DNA of 64,000 nucleotides from Rhododendron vialii (taxonomy: Eukaryota > Streptophyta > Magnoliopsida > Ericales > Ericaceae). Below, in pieces: positions 11,846 to 24,493 of the stretch; position 1 is the stretch's first letter; each line of letters opens with the position of its first letter. The stretch spans positions 5,106,501-5,170,500 of the forward strand of contig NC_080559.1 of NCBI RefSeq assembly GCF_030253575.1. The letters run 5' to 3'. The position numbers and the translations under genes were made by a program. Under the pieces are notes generated by a model. That model ran no database searches, was not told the origin of the DNA, and saw nothing but the letters and a program-made list of their open reading frames with translations.

Positions 11846-14374
11846 AACACAAACACACACACACACACAGTTATTGCATACCCTGCTTGATTTGTTGATT
11901 TTGTTTAGGGAAATCACTTTTGTGTCTCTAATGATGTTTCAGGAGCTTTTGTGCACAATTACTTGCCAATGCACAGGCAGTAGCAGCAGCTGAAAACAAC
12001 AAGGTTCATTTATCTCTCGTTAGCCCTTTTCTTGCCTTCTATTTTCGGGCGAATTTGATTTAGATAGTTTTTGCAATTCTTCTCATTGTTTGTGTGTTCT
12101 TCTGGGTTCCTTTTGATTTGGCAGAAGTTGGTTCCGGTTAATGTGGATGGAGCAGTCATCGTTGCCGATGGAGTAGGAGGGAAAGGAGCTAAGGCTGTGG
12201 CTGTACCAAAGGTGGCTCCGAGAAAAGTCACTGTGAAACCGGATCCCAAGACTGTGATTGAGATAAGTCCTGATACCGTAGAAGAGATTAAGATCAATAA
12301 GCCGGTAGTGAACGATAAAAAACCCGGCTATGGGTCCTCGAGAAAGAAGGCACAAACAACCCTCACCTCAATCCTCACTGCTAGAAGCAAGGTAACATTT
12401 TTTATATCCATTTGTTTGATAATTCCTTTCCCATAAACTTTGTTATTGAACCCACATATTGTAGGCTGTTTGTGACCTTTCATATACATTTTGTTTGATT
12501 ATTCCTTCCCTAGAAAGTTTATGGGGCCAAATTGCTAAGAACCCTTTTGTCTCTTATTTCAACCCCAAATATTTTAGGCGCAAGTGACCTTTTTCATAAG
12601 ATTTGTTTGAGTATTCCTTGCTAAAAAGTTTTGTGGGGGCAAAATTTTCATATGCATTTGTGTCTCAACTTTTGCAGGCTGCTTGTGGTCTAAATGACAA
12701 GCCCAAGGAGCATATTCTTGATATCGATGCTGCAGATATCGATAACGAGTTGGCTGTTGTCGAATACGTTGAAGATATGTACAAGTTCTACAAGCTTGTT
12801 GAGGTGAATTTTCCCCCTTATTATCCTTTGAAGTATCTGTATTGTATAGTAGGTAGTAGTAATAGTAGTAGCAGTAGAATATGGTATATATCACATATCT
12901 ATAATACTCAAACTGTGGGGTGGTGTGCAGAATGAAAGCAGGGTTCACGACTACATGGACTCGCAGCCGGAGATAAACGAGAGGATGAGAGCAATTCTGG
13001 TGGATTGGTTGATTGAAGTTCACAACAAATTCGAACTCACGCCGGAGACTCTCTACCTCACCCTCAACATCGTTGATCGGTACCTTGCTTCAACGACAGT
13101 GTCCAGGAGGGAACTTCAGCTAGTTGGTCTCAGTTCCATGCTTATGGCCTCCAAATATGAAGAAATCTGGGCCCCAGAGGTATACCCATAAACCTGTTAT
13201 ATGCATCATGTACATATACACTTGGATGATATCCATCTTTGTTTCTTTGTGTCTCGGATTGGAACAAATTACTGTAATTCGTCCTTGCCTCTGGACTAGG
13301 TGACATTTTGCAAAAATTCTACAAATATAGGCTCTTATTTTCAATCTTGGAAGAGAAAAAAAGTCTAGTGAAATATTGAATCTTGAATCGTATTCCCATC
13401 AAAGAAAGTTGAGTATATTATAAATACATTTGCTGATTTGCATCTCTTTCTCTGTACACTTTTTAAGACAGAAATAATTGATTACAATGCTGTGATTTTT
13501 TTGCAGGTGAATGACTTTGTGTGCATATCAGACAGAGCTTATACACATGCGCAGGTGCTTGTTATGGAGAAAAGGATTTTGGGAGAGCTGGAATGGAACC
13601 TAACAGTTCCTACTCCTTACGTATTCCTTGTCCGCTTCATCAAAGCTTCTGTTCCAGATCAACTTGTACGTATTTCTTTCCTTCCTTACTACACTTATAT
13701 ACTGCCTGTTTGATGATGCCCGTGGTGTCGGGCATTGGCCTGGATTGGATTGCTACCGTTGGGGCCCCTTTTTGGAGGGTTGACCCCAAAATGGGGTGCC
13801 TCCGGTAATCCAATCCAGCCCGTTTGATACAATATGTTTTTCAAGCGGAAGAAATTTTCAGAAGCTTGAACTGGCAACAAATTAGGCCATAGTCTAACAA
13901 TTGCTATATCAATCAACTGTGTATAGGTTCTAATTTTGGTTTTGGTTTTGTTCAGATGGAGAACATGGTGCATTTCCTGGCTGAGTTGGGTATTATGAAT
14001 TATGCAACCATAATATACTGCCCATCAATGCTTGCTGCCTCAGCAGTTTACGCTGCCCGTTGCACCCTAAACAAGAGCCCCGTTTGGAACGATACGCTGA
14101 AACTACACACAGGTTTCTCAGAGGCACAAGTGATGTAAGTCTGATTACTACTACTAAAATTTCGAGTCCATCGTATATGTTGCTGATCATATTGTGTTTA
14201 TATTTGGGAACCAGGGATTGTGCTAAACTACTGGTTAGCTTCCACAAGAAGGCTGCAGAAAACAGCCTCAAGACAATCTACAGAAAGTACTCGAATCCCC
14301 AGCAAGGCGCTGTTGCCCTTTTCCCTCCAGCCAAAGCTTTATTGGCTTCTACTACTACTCCTACAACGATATGA
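11065..14374 (+). CDS. CYCB1: G2/mitotic-specific cyclin, B1 class
   Basis: Regulatory subunit of the mitotic CDK that drives the G2/M transition, degraded by the APC/C. Nine exons: 11065-11104, 11674-11803, 11943-12003, 12125-12391, 12678-12803, 12931-13179, 13507-13665, 13956-14134, 14215-14374; 456 residues, normal for the family. The destruction box RRALGDIGN (residues 31-39) is typical of B1 rather than B2 cyclins. The cyclin N box includes [13 protein letters not shown] (227-239), followed by [17 protein letters not shown] and [15 protein letters not shown]. The C-terminal cyclin fold includes [17 protein letters not shown]. The ATG follows a GA-rich leader and begins [14 protein letters not shown], as in plant B1 cyclins. 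MSA motifs upstream fit mitotic expression. The subtype number within CYCB1 cannot be assigned by eye. Confidence 0.95.
11349..11415 (+). repeat. (CT)n microsatellite, cyclin intron 1
   Basis: Uninterrupted CT run of about 33 units. Confidence 0.95.
11811..11869 (+). repeat. Compound (CT)n-(CA)n microsatellite, cyclin intron 2
   Basis: CT run followed by a CA-rich run, starting a few bases after the donor at 11803/11804. Confidence 0.9.
13726..13822. mobile_element. Small palindromic MITE-like insertion in cyclin intron 7
   Basis: Inverted ends ctggattggattgctaccg and cggtaatccaatccag flank a GGGGCCCC-rich core with further internal inverted pairing. It lies wholly inside the intron 13666-13955. 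No target duplication could be set with confidence. Confidence 0.55.
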
Positions 14375-15319
14375 TCGTCGAAAGAAGAAATATGTGGTTT
14401 GTTACAGAATTTGGAATAGGTTTGATCATTGGTTTGTGATGATCATCCTCTCTAGTGGTGGTTTTTCTGTTGTCTCTTGCTTTGGTGTTCTTGAAGAGTG
14501 TCCTGGATTTTGCTTTTTGGTTACAGTTGTGCGTAGAAGTTTTCTTCTGTTCTTTTTTATGTTGTTGGTACTTGAGTTTCTTCTTCTTTACATAAAACTC
14601 AAGTACCTTTATTCAATTCATTTGGCACAGTTCAGTAATGAATCATTCCTAAAATGACAAAGTTATATTTAATTTTTTGTATGCTTTTTCCTCGGCTTTT
14701 GAATAGTAGAAGGCTAAAAAAATTAAAGAGACGAAGGGAGTATTACAACGTAAGGAATTTTAGGTTGGATTTTGCAGGGAACATGAACATTGGCATGCTT
14801 TGAAATTCTAAGGTGGAAACTAGAATTAGTTTTCATTTTTTGGGTTTTTGAAGAAAAATGTAAAAAATTTGAAAGCACCATCGTTTTCTGTTGCCTTCTG
14901 TTTCCTGGGAAAAGAAGTTCTCAAAAATTGAGAGAAACAATAAATAACAACTCATAGACAACGAGGCATATATATACACATAAGTTTCATATACGTCACA
15001 ATTTCTTCCCAAGAATATCTCTCCAAAAGTTTTGGGGCATCATATGTTTTCTTAGCACATCGTCACATACTCACGTCAGGTTCATATACTTAGTTTTGAG
15101 TTTTATGTTGAATGTTACATTATTGAGAAGACGTTGCGGTGTAAATGTGAGGGGGAAAAAACATAGCGGATTTCCAACCCACGGCCACGGAGAGACCTAA
15201 AAAAACCTCCCACTAATGTATAAATGTGAGAAAAAGAACATCATGGTGTCCAAGAAAACAATGACGAATTTCTCTCTTAGAAGGTGATGTGCAAGCAAGC
15301 CTTCGAACTCAGGTTTTAC
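14375..15319. other. Cyclin 3' flank and intergenic DNA
   Basis: The first 250 bp or so are probably 3' UTR. A motif at 14731-14745 (acgaagggagtatta) resembles a lone end of a Stowaway-type MITE. No gene seen. Confidence 0.5.
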
Positions 15320-15321
15320 TA

Positions 15322-15556
15322 CTCCCTCCGTTTCAAAATGACTGTCCTATTCGGTCTTCAATGCAAATTTTAAATTGTTAATATCTTTCAATCTACAATG
15401 TTTTTAAAGCTTTTAAATTTTTTTATAATAGAACTAATTGAGATCTATCATATAAAATCCATATTGCACATAAAATTCATTATAGATTAAAAGATATTAA
15501 TAATTTAAAATTTGCATTAGAGACCGAACAAGACAGTTATTTTGGAACGGAAGGAG
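15322..15556. mobile_element. Stowaway-type MITE
   Basis: Classic Stowaway (Tc1/mariner) end ctccctccgtttcaaaatga at the left, and its inverse (ttttggaacggaaggag) at the right. TA is present on both sides (15320-15321 and 15557-15558). The 235-bp AT-rich body is itself partly palindromic: caatgcaaattttaaattgt pairs with aatttaaaatttgcattaga. Confidence 0.9.
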
Positions 15557-15558
15557 TA

Positions 15559-17165
15559 ATTACCTTCAAATCTTTTTTATTGGATAATACTATAGACACA
15601 GACTATCCGATACTTTTCACTACACGTGGATTTCATAAGGTAAATGTAGTGTTTACAGACATTGCGTTGTTCTATCTGTGAAATTCTGTCTATGCCCGTA
15701 GCATCTTTGTCGCATACTAATTTATCCCTAGTGTTTTTAAAAAAAAATGAGATTTATGTTACTTGGCTTTACTTGGAAAAGTCAGTTCCACCATAATGTG
15801 TTTCCTAAGTTTTCGTCACTCCACTTTTGTAAGTATTTATGTAGTGTTGAAATCAGGGAAATCAAAGTCAAACCCTAAATATTCCCTAGGGTTTATCATG
15901 GTAACCAAACACCCGTGATGATTGATGCTCATCGAGCACCCAAATTATTCTCTGCCGATCAAAAGAAAACACATCATTCTCCCATGAATAAATAAGTTAT
16001 CATCTTCACATCACACCTCACAACCAAACACTTCTCGGAGTCTTATTTCCTTTCCTTCTTGTTCTCTTTCCTTTTTGTCGACGGCCAAAGAGTGTTCAGG
16101 TTCGCTCACGAACACCTCGACTAAATAATCCCTTTCCAATTCGATCAAAAGAAGACTATTCACATTAGGTTATTTTTCGTGTGATCTGATCCCAAAAATC
16201 GAACCATAACCGAATATATAAAGAGCAAATTCATTAACCAACTGAACTAATCATCGAGACTAAAGTTTCCTTTTTGTACCCACATCAAGAAACCTCAAAA
16301 AGAATTCCATCGAAGTGGCCTAACTTTGCATTTTCTCCTCCTTTATACAACAAACTCTCTTTTTTCCTCCAACCCCAATCACATCCCACACAAGCCCCAT
16401 TCATGGAGGCATTACAGAAGTAATTCGCACTCTCCTCTATGGCACGTGTAAAGCACGCCCCAAAATCCATTGAGCCAATTTCAACCATGGCTTAAGTTTT
16501 TTCTGTTTTTTTATTTTCCCAATTTATAAAAAGATAGGAGGGACCAATCAACACACAGCAACCCCTTTTGGATAGGATCAAAGGAGCCCCTACTGGCTAG
16601 AGAGCTAGACAAAAAAATGGCCTAGTTAAGTTGGATCACATAAGAAATTGCATTCAGAGATTTTATGAACACTATTTAAGATGGACTTGAGTTATAACTT
16701 AACTACAATTATATAAAATGACAATGAAGATGTCAATTGGGTTGGACGGATATAAGCATGAAACTACAGGACAAATTTACGAGCCAGCACGGCATGACAC
16801 AACTTGAACACTAGGTTGGCTAGATTGAACCGATGTTTTGGACATACAACACAAGCAAAAGCACAAGTACAACACATGCGAGAGCCACAATATGAACACG
16901 TCTACTTTTAATCCACTTATGTATAAATAAATAAAGTTTAACTTTTTTAATTCAGTTATACTATATAAATAACTGGTTGAAATAATGATAGGTCCTCCCT
17001 TGCATAAATACCTGAGATAATGCCTTGCTAAGTGCCGTGCACGCGTTCCATAGAGAAGTGGCAATAGCGGATGAAGATTGTGCAAACAGATTAAAGATAA
17101 GCCCCAAGGTTAGTCCGCTTTTTTTTTTTTATAACTGGATATCCGGATCAGCTTGAACGCATTTC
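15559..17165. other. Intergenic DNA between cyclin and MYBC1-like gene
   Basis: No gene recognised. Around 16780-16880 are motifs such as agcacggcatgacacaac, typical of a common plant repeat family, but no ends could be defined. A 67-codon minus frame at 16285-16488 has no recognisable features. Confidence 0.5.
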
Positions 17166-17167
17166 GG

Positions 17168-17352
17168 TAAGTCTAGTTAGTTGGTGGAAATGTTTCCACA
17201 CAATTGACTAGGGTTCAATTCTTAAGGTAGACCGTAAAAAAGTAAATTTCAGTGAATTCTCTAGTCCCGATTGGACTAGAATGGCTTGTCTTCAACAAGA
17301 CCGAAATTAGTTAGAATATGCGTAACCTGACCCGGACACCCTTTTAACTTAA
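17168..17352 (+). mobile_element. tRNA-derived SINE
   Basis: A box-like start tctagttagttggtggaaat, a B box-like agggttcaattctta about 35 bp later, and a 3' part ending gcgtaacctgacccggacac and a short A-rich tail (acttaaaaaagaagaag). The conserved 3' words are shared with the candidate at 57261-57475, supporting one SINE family. It lies just upstream of the MYBC1-like leader. Confidence 0.6.
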
Positions 17353-17642
17353 AAAAGAAGAAGATTACAGATAGATGGGCACAAAGACACAAAAGAGAAA
17401 TAAGTAAGTGCGAAAATAAATTCCAGATCTTGTAAACACTCACTCTCAAGTGTACAATAATATGACCCCCCCCAAAGTCCCGGAAAAATATAAAATCCCA
17501 CACGAATAAAAATCTCAAAGGAAAGCATCTAAGCAAACAGTAACCGTAATAAAAAGCCTTGGAAAGAAAGAAGAAAACAAGATCCACCTCGAACACCCCT
17601 CCTCCTCCAGTCCAGTTCCACCACCACCCTCCTCCCTCTCTC

Positions 17643-17786
17643 TCCCTCTGCAAAAATCAATCTTTTTAGAGAGAGAGAGTGAGTGATAGCAAGAAATTTG
17701 AAACCCATCTCAATAATTCCATTCTTTAAGCCCTCTCAATCCCAAATCACCATTTTTTTCAACCCCTCCCTCTGCAAAAATCAATC

Positions 17787-17830
<44 letters not shown>

Positions 17831-18012
17831 AAGAAACCCATCTCAATAATTCCATTCTTGAATCTCTCTCAATCCCAAATCACCATTTTTTTCTCAATCT
17901 TTCTAGAGAGAGAGAGAGTGAGTGAAAGAGATATATAGAGAGAGAGAGAGAGCAAGAAACCCATCTGAATAATTCCATTCTTGAATCTCTCTCAATCCCA
18001 AATCACCATTTT
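17643..18012 (+). repeat. Tandem triplication of the MYBC1-like 5' leader
   Basis: Three consecutive copies of a unit of about 120 bp. Each has a (GA)n run, then gcaagaaa, cccatctcaataattccatt, ctctcaatcccaaatcacca and a T run. Copies 1 and 2 also share ccctctgcaaaaatcaatct. The (GA)n run of copy 2 (17792-17829) is the longest. The array ends about 210 bp before the ATG and is probably transcribed as 5' UTR. Confidence 0.85.
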
Positions 18013-18221
18013 TTTTTTGTTGTACTTTTACCAAATATATACAAAATCCCAAAAATCTAGCGAAACCCCACCAAAACCAACATCCCCAGAAAAAGAAAAG
18101 CAAAATCTTCTACCACTTCCACCCATCAGTCCATCACTTGCAAACAAAACACATCAAGTGTTGTTCAATTGGGGTTTTGTTTTCATCAATTTGAGAAGAA
18201 AAAAGAAAAAAAAAATTGAAG

Positions 18222-19118
18222 ATGAGAGAAGAAGACTCCAATTGGTTTTCCAAGTGGGAAGAAGAACTCCCCTCCCCAGAAGAACTCATGCCGTTGTCCC
18301 AAACCCTAATCACCCCTGACCTCGCCATCGCTTTCGATATCCCAAACCCTAGTACCAACCACAGCCCACAATTACTCCACCAGACCCTAACCCCGCCGGC
18401 GCCGCCGCCGAGCAACAACAACAACTCGTCCGAGTTCGTCGACTCGGCCGAGCTGGGCGGCGGCGGGGGGTCGGGCGGGGACGAGCCGGCCCGGACACTG
18501 AAGCGGCCGCGGCTGGTGTGGACCCCGCAGCTCCACAAGCGGTTCGTGGACGCCGTGGCCCACCTGGGAATCAAGAACGCCGTGCCGAAGACCATAATGC
18601 AGCTCATGAGCGTTGACGGGTTGACTCGGGAGAACGTGGCGAGTCACCTGCAGAAGTACAGGCTCTACCTGAAGCGCATGCAGGGGATTTCCTCCGGCGG
18701 GGGAGGCGGCGGCGGGGCAGGCGGCGGGATCGGGAGCGATCCCGCTACCGACCACCTGTTCGCCAGCTCGCCCGTCCCGGCACATTTCCTGCACCCGGGC
18801 GGTGGGGGGCGACCGGGTCCGGACCATTTCTTGCCCGCGTTTGTGCCTTATCACCACCACCCCCCACCGCCGCAGCCTCAGCAGCAGCAGTATAGGCAAA
18901 TTGGGCATATTGGGTTGCAGCCAAATGGGCATATTGGGTTGCAGTCAAATGGGCAGTTTGAGCATCCGTTTATGAGTGCTAGGCCTGTTCTTCACAGGAT
19001 TGGGGGTGGACCGGTGGGCCACCACAATCCTGTTGTACCTTATGTAGAGGATGTGGAATCAGGGACTGCGGCGAATGGGAGGAAAGTTCTTACTTTGTTT
19101 CCAACTGGGGATGATTGA
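18222..19118 (+). CDS. GARP/MYB-like transcription factor, MYBC1/PCL1-like
   Basis: Nuclear DNA-binding regulator. Intronless, 298 residues. The N-terminus ([20 protein letters not shown], residues 6-25) is the hallmark of the MYBC1 branch rather than LUX/BOA. A single GARP (B-motif) MYB domain spans about 94-151, from [16 protein letters not shown] to the diagnostic SHLQKYR (141-147). Flanking regions are low complexity: [13 protein letters not shown], a Gly run before the domain, a Gly run after it, and a Pro/Gln/His-rich stretch. A short GHIGLQ repeat occurs near residues 226-242. In Arabidopsis MYBC1 is a negative regulator of freezing tolerance (family knowledge). The ATG at 18222 matches family starts. 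GC content in the middle is far above its surroundings. Confidence 0.92.
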   Translation: MREEDSNWFSKWEEELPSPEELMPLSQTLITPDLAIAFDIPNPSTNHSPQLLHQTLTPPAPPPSNNNNSSEFVDSAELGGGGGSGGDEPARTLKRPRLVWTPQLHKRFVDAVAHLGIKNAVPKTIMQLMSVDGLTRENVASHLQKYRLYLKRMQGISSGGGGGGGAGGGIGSDPATDHLFASSPVPAHFLHPGGGGRPGPDHFLPAFVPYHHHPPPPQPQQQQYRQIGHIGLQPNGHIGLQSNGQFEHPFMSARPVLHRIGGGPVGHHNPVVPYVEDVESGTAANGRKVLTLFPTGDD

Positions 19119-22100
19119 ATTTGGGTAATTGGTTTGTTCTAGTTTTTTTTAACCTTGTCTCAAATCAATAGAAAGTGTCTGGGTCACTTTGTTGTTCATT
19201 GGAGTTTAATCATTGGGGCCTATTTAGATTGTGGGGTTTGGTTAGAAAGAAAAGCAAGGAGAATCCCTCCATTTGTCTGAAGGAATGGGTGAGAAATGTG
19301 TGTATAAATGCAAGGTCTATTTTGTTTCTCACCAAAATGGTGAGAATTGGTGAGAAATAGTAACCCTCTCTTTTTTCTCATCAAAGGGGAGTCTGGCATT
19401 AGAGTTTTTCCATCATGTTTGATGTTTCCTTCTCTTTTCTTTTGGCTTCTCTTACATCAATATGGAGTCTGTCTGGGTCACTCAAGCATTGGAGTTCCTC
19501 CTTAGAGTCTGGCATTAGAGTTTTTTCGGACGTGGTTGTTGTTATAACCAGTGTTAGCATTGTAATGGGTGTTGGGTTTTCGTGGGCTTGCAAATAAATT
19601 CGATGCAGGTACTGCAATCCCTCTGCCAGTTCGGTTATTTTGGTCATTCCTAGTTGGGGTGGGTAGGTTCAATTTCAGTTTCGTTGGACTTCTCCGCTTG
19701 TAATTAAGGGTATCAATCTAGTTTTCCTCTATTTGTCAGTCTATGCTGCAGAATAACGGTCTGAGCGATGGTTGCAGTAATGGTGATGTCTTGTTCATAC
19801 GGTGATTTGCGCTAGTCTAAGTGGCTGGCTTTTCTTTACATTGGAGTTACTTCGTCCGGAAGAGTTGCTATTTTGTGGTGGTTGTGTTTGTGATTCATCT
19901 TGAGCTTCCAGTTTAGCAGTGAATAATGTTGATGGACACTGAATAAATTTTCTAGACGTCTAAGAACGGCCTTTGCATCCTTGGACAGCATAATTGACAT
20001 TGGGCGTCTCGGCAGTGTTTAGTACTCTCTCGTGTACGCATCTTGTTCTCAGCAGTCTCTTCGTATCATGTAGAGGTGAGTCCTGCTTCTTGTAAATTGT
20101 GTGATTTTTAAAGAAGTCTTATGAACCCGATATTTGAGGAATTGAGAAAGTTAAAATCTGTTGTTATTATAGTTTTCAATTCTGTGTTAAGCTTTATGAA
20201 CATTGATGAATGGTAGATGCATTTCCTGAAATTCTTTGGTTCCCGGATACTTATCTCTGCAGGTCTTGTCAAAGAGCATGTTTTCCTTTCCTTTTGTGTT
20301 GTTTTTCTGTTTCTTGTACGCGTTGTCGCGTTATTTATTTCATGATGTGTGAAATTAAGAAGTTTTGGAAATTCTTCACTACCAGCGAATGCAACTGCAA
20401 CTGCAACTGCAACTAAACTTTCATTTGTTCACTAGCTAATTTAGATTGGGAGTGGAATGGTTGTTTACTTCAAGATGATAATGCGCATGCTGTCAGTTAA
20501 TCTCTGATCAGAGCCAGCTATAGTGTTGAGTCCTCCAAATAAGCAACCTTGTAATGGATTAGGGCTGGTTCTGTAGAAGCTTCTTATAATATACTGTTCT
20601 TCTCAGTGCTTATACAATCTGGCTGGTCTTCCCTTCGCTTCTATGTAGACACGGGGAGAAAAACTTTGAAATCCTTGAATTCAAGTTTGAGTATTTGTTT
20701 CACTCTGAATTTGAAGTACGTGTTTTGCCAAGACTTCTTGGCTGCCAAACCTGACACAGACATCCTCCTTTGTCGTACTAACGGTCTCTTAGATGATCCA
20801 CAATATCAGGGATTCAATCATGATTTCCAGATTTGATAAACTTAATGAGAGTATGCACTGAACGGTGCATCTCCCCTTAGGTATGAACTCATAGTAGCAA
20901 TTGCTTGAACTACATTATTTTGTTAAGCAAATGAAGGACAATATCAATATCTGAGTGTTGTCTCTCTCAACAATTGGATATTCGCATGACCCAAGTTATA
21001 TGTTTCTTATATAAACTTCCCTTGTGGATCCACCAAAAGAAGCGAAGGTACTTAAATCATTTGCACATCAAGTTTCTTGGTCTTCGTTGTGGTCTATGCA
21101 GGGCGGTTTTGTTAGTAGTGTTTTGCCCATTGTTTTCCTATAATCATTTGCGTTTTCGCGAGAGAGCGTTTCCTTTAGAAAGCAGAGGGCAATATGTTTA
21201 GGAGCCGGATACCAGATTTCCTAACACTTGTTGGGTGATCTACTTAAATCAAGGGCTGATTGACCTTGGCAGAGTGCTGGAGTGGTGGTGGACCTGGTGG
21301 TCTTTATTGAACTCCGGAGAAAATGTTGTTCCTAGCTTTCTGTTAATTGATACAACAGTTGAGGGAGACAAATTTCCCACTACCGTTTTGATACAATTGT
21401 AATATATGTAGGAGGACACAAACACTACAATTATCAAAGAATGGGGACATGGACAAGGCGGGGGCCGGACACATCGATTTCTATTGACAAAATTGTAGTT
21501 ATGCATACCGTGCGCTGTGTCTCAAGCTTACGACACGGATACGGCGACCTCATAGGCGTGTCGGTGACTCGTGTTTCATGGATTTTAATCTCTCTCATGT
21601 TTAAATATGCTCCAGGATAGAATTTGTGGAAAGTCTAACTATGTTCCTCAAAAGAGTTGACTTGGGCTCTCTTAAGGTCTTGAGAGAGGAAGAGTTCCCG
21701 CTCAAAGTTGGCATGTCCACTGTATGCTGAAAGGGAATGATTTGTTTGTTTGTCATAATTTGACCTTAACTTGGCAGAGCTCACTTTATGATGTGTGGCA
21801 TTTTCCTCTAATATGCTATATACAGGTTCTGTTGGATCTTGGCATTGCTTCTGTACTTTTGCAAACTCATATCCCAATCAATATATAATTTCCACATGGG
21901 CAGCAGTATTGCTTTTGTGGTAATGATCATTAGTATGACAGGTCCTTTTCTCCGAGGAAAAAAGAAAAAGAAAAAGATTTTTGTAGTTAACCCTAATTGA
22001 TTCGGAGTTCCAGCGGCTCTCCTTGGTTTGATTTTTTTTTTGCCATTTTTTTTGTGTTTATTTTTATTCTTAGTACTGTAGGAGCAATGGTATGTGCACA

Positions 22101-22155
22101 AACTTATATGCACAGATCCGGACACATGGAGTCGTTTCATGCACGTGGGCTCCAC
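19119..22155. other. MYBC1-like 3' flank and intergenic DNA
   Basis: The first part is probably 3' UTR. Two words are duplicated: gtctgggtcact (19177, 19469) and gagtctggcattagagtttt (19390, 19506), suggesting a local duplication. A hexamer array gcaact (four units) lies at 20391-20416. Motifs like cgtgtcggtgactcgtgttt near 21557 recall a common dispersed plant repeat. No gene recognised. Confidence 0.5.
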
Positions 22156-22267
22156 AAAACGATGAGGGATTTGCGTGCATCGGATAGCTACAAAACGATG
22201 AGGGATTTGCGTGCATCCGATAGCTACAAAACGATGAGGGATTTGCATGCATCGGATATCTCCGAAC
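22156..22267. repeat. Three-copy 36-bp tandem repeat
   Basis: Unit acgatgagggatttgcgtgc followed by atcggatagctacaaa, repeated three times with a few substitutions; the last copy is truncated. Confidence 0.85.
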
Positions 22268-24192
22268 GATGTGTGTCTAGATCTATGGATGTAATTCTCT
22301 CACTTTCTCAGGAATCCATATAGCTAAAGTATATGTTGATATTTAAGGGAGTTCTTTGATTCATACGTCACTTTATGAAGAAAATGAAGGTTATCTTTGA
22401 TTTCCTAAAACTTATGGGAAAAAAAGAAGAAAATCAATCCTCAAACTTTCCCTCTCAGTCGAGGATTGACTTAAGCTTCGGAGTGCTTGTCATCCTACTA
22501 GATGACCGGTGGCTCTCATCGTTCATGCTCCAACCGGAGCGCCTTCAAATATAGCACGGGAAGGGGAACAGCCAGATTTTATGCAGGGAAGCCAAAAGCC
22601 AAGAGGATTTGGCATGGTTTAGAGCTGTCGATTTTGATATTTATGGTTGGAGAGGGAAAATTTTGTGGTCACGGAGGTTGGGATTGATATTCATACGAAT
22701 CGATTCATTGGACTGAATACTTTTTTTTTTAGGAAACGAAAACATATATTCATAACCAAACAATACAAATGACCCAAAAGGTCTGAACGACAACAAAATA
22801 ATATTCACTCAAATAACAAACACCTATCTGCTTGTGGATGTGGCTGAAGGAAGTAAGAGGAATCAAGACCAGAATAATGATTTACTTAAAAAAGAGAGTA
22901 AGGTTGTCCCCACCTTTCTTTGCAGATATAGTGAGTGTGGGTTTGGGAGGTCACACCTTTGGCATTTTGAATGAATGAATGAAGAGAGCATCAAGTAGCA
23001 TACACATGGAGGGAGTGCTTTGCTTGCCTGTACTTGTTGAGACCAGGCAGACAAGGCTATATGGAATGAATAATTGGATCAGCAGCCACGCTGGTGTTAA
23101 TTAAAAAACCAAACCCATTATTTTTGTCTTTGTATGGAATCCTTTTGGGGGAGGAGGGGTTATATGAAATTAATTATTGGATGTTCCCTTGCTCATATGA
23201 TCTTTCGGTAGAACTCTTCGCTCACAATCTCAATCCTTGCCTCGTAGATTTTAGTATTTTAGAATGTTTTCGAAAGATACATTTAAGCTCGCACTTGTAC
23301 AGTTGCATGTGTATTTCCTGACAAAGGGTGTTTGTGAGTGGATCAACTCACCTCCATACCTTATTCCACCAAACCCAATTTTATAGGTCCCGTTATGGGC
23401 TCACAACAGTGATCTGATTTTGAACTGTACAGCTCGTAGTCCTTGCTAAGAACAACCCACATGTAAAAATTTAGCTTAATCGATTATCAATAAATACATG
23501 AACAATTTGTATAAAATGGACAGTTCACATAATTTTAAACTTTACACTCAACATTTTATACAATTTGTTTATACATTTATCAATGATATAAAAATGTTGT
23601 CATCAATGAGAAGTACGGGATGAACTGTACATCATCGTTGCAGGCCAATTCTATAACCCCAAAAAAAATTGGAGTTTGTAGGGATTTGATGGCCCTTGGT
23701 TCTGAGGTGAGCTCATCCCATTCCTCAGAGATCATCCCAACATCTAAATCATGTAGGGTCCATATACTTTATCGTGAATTCGAGATAAATCTTTTGTGAT
23801 GCCCCACATTGAATAATTACTTGTTTGCATATGAATGGGCCATTTTTTTTTAGAGAAAAGATAAAAATAAAAATAAAAAAAACCTGCCAGTCAGGCATGG
23901 TCTGCCCTGTTCAGTGAATTCTTTGTTTGTTTAGTGAATCATCCAAACAGATCTATGAATCTACCCATGATTGTCTCCCACCACGATATTTAGTACTAGT
24001 ATTATTCTATCATCAAAATGCAATTATTATAAGTTGGTCTGCTGCTGCTTATTACAGTAAGTAATATTTGTTGCAATTATTGTAACACAACCCATAATAG
24101 CATGCATCCCTTCCAATAGTTTCTGAATTTCCTAAAGTCACTTTTTAAGGTTGTCCTGTTACGCTACCATCAAAATGCTATTATTATTTGGC

Positions 24193-24194
<2 letters not shown>
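22268..24194. other. Intergenic DNA
   Basis: No gene recognised. Around 23480-23590 an imperfect inverted repeat (acaatttgtataaaatg against cattttatacaatttgt) hints at an old MITE. A T10 tract at 22722-22731 followed by AT-rich sequence could be the minus-strand tail of a retroposon. Confidence 0.4.

Positions 24195-24244
<50 letters not shown>
24195..24244 (+). repeat. (GA)25 microsatellite
   Basis: Uninterrupted GA run. Confidence 0.95.
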
Positions 24245-24247
<3 letters not shown>

Positions 24248-24493
24248 TGAGTTGGTTGAGCCAAATTTTGTGCAAAAATGCTAGAAGCACATCACCTCAA
24301 CTATACATCAACCACACCCTCTCACATACAGGAGGATCCCGTTGAAGGTGTGGTTGGGGGCCTTTTGTGTAAGATTTGGAAACAAGAAGCAAAACTTCTG
24401 CATAATTTAGCTATGAGTTATGGCTGGAGGGTTGGAAATGGTTTTTGTGATGGGAGACTACTTGTTAACAGAGGAGTCAGAGGACATGGCTTA

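Noticed and set aside
12071..12436. Separate 121-codon gene within the cyclin locus
   Set aside because: It is the read-through of cyclin exon 4 into flanking introns.
18387..18948. Long minus-strand frames over the MYBC1-like gene
   Set aside because: Shadow of the GC-rich coding sequence; the plus-strand frame has clear family domains.
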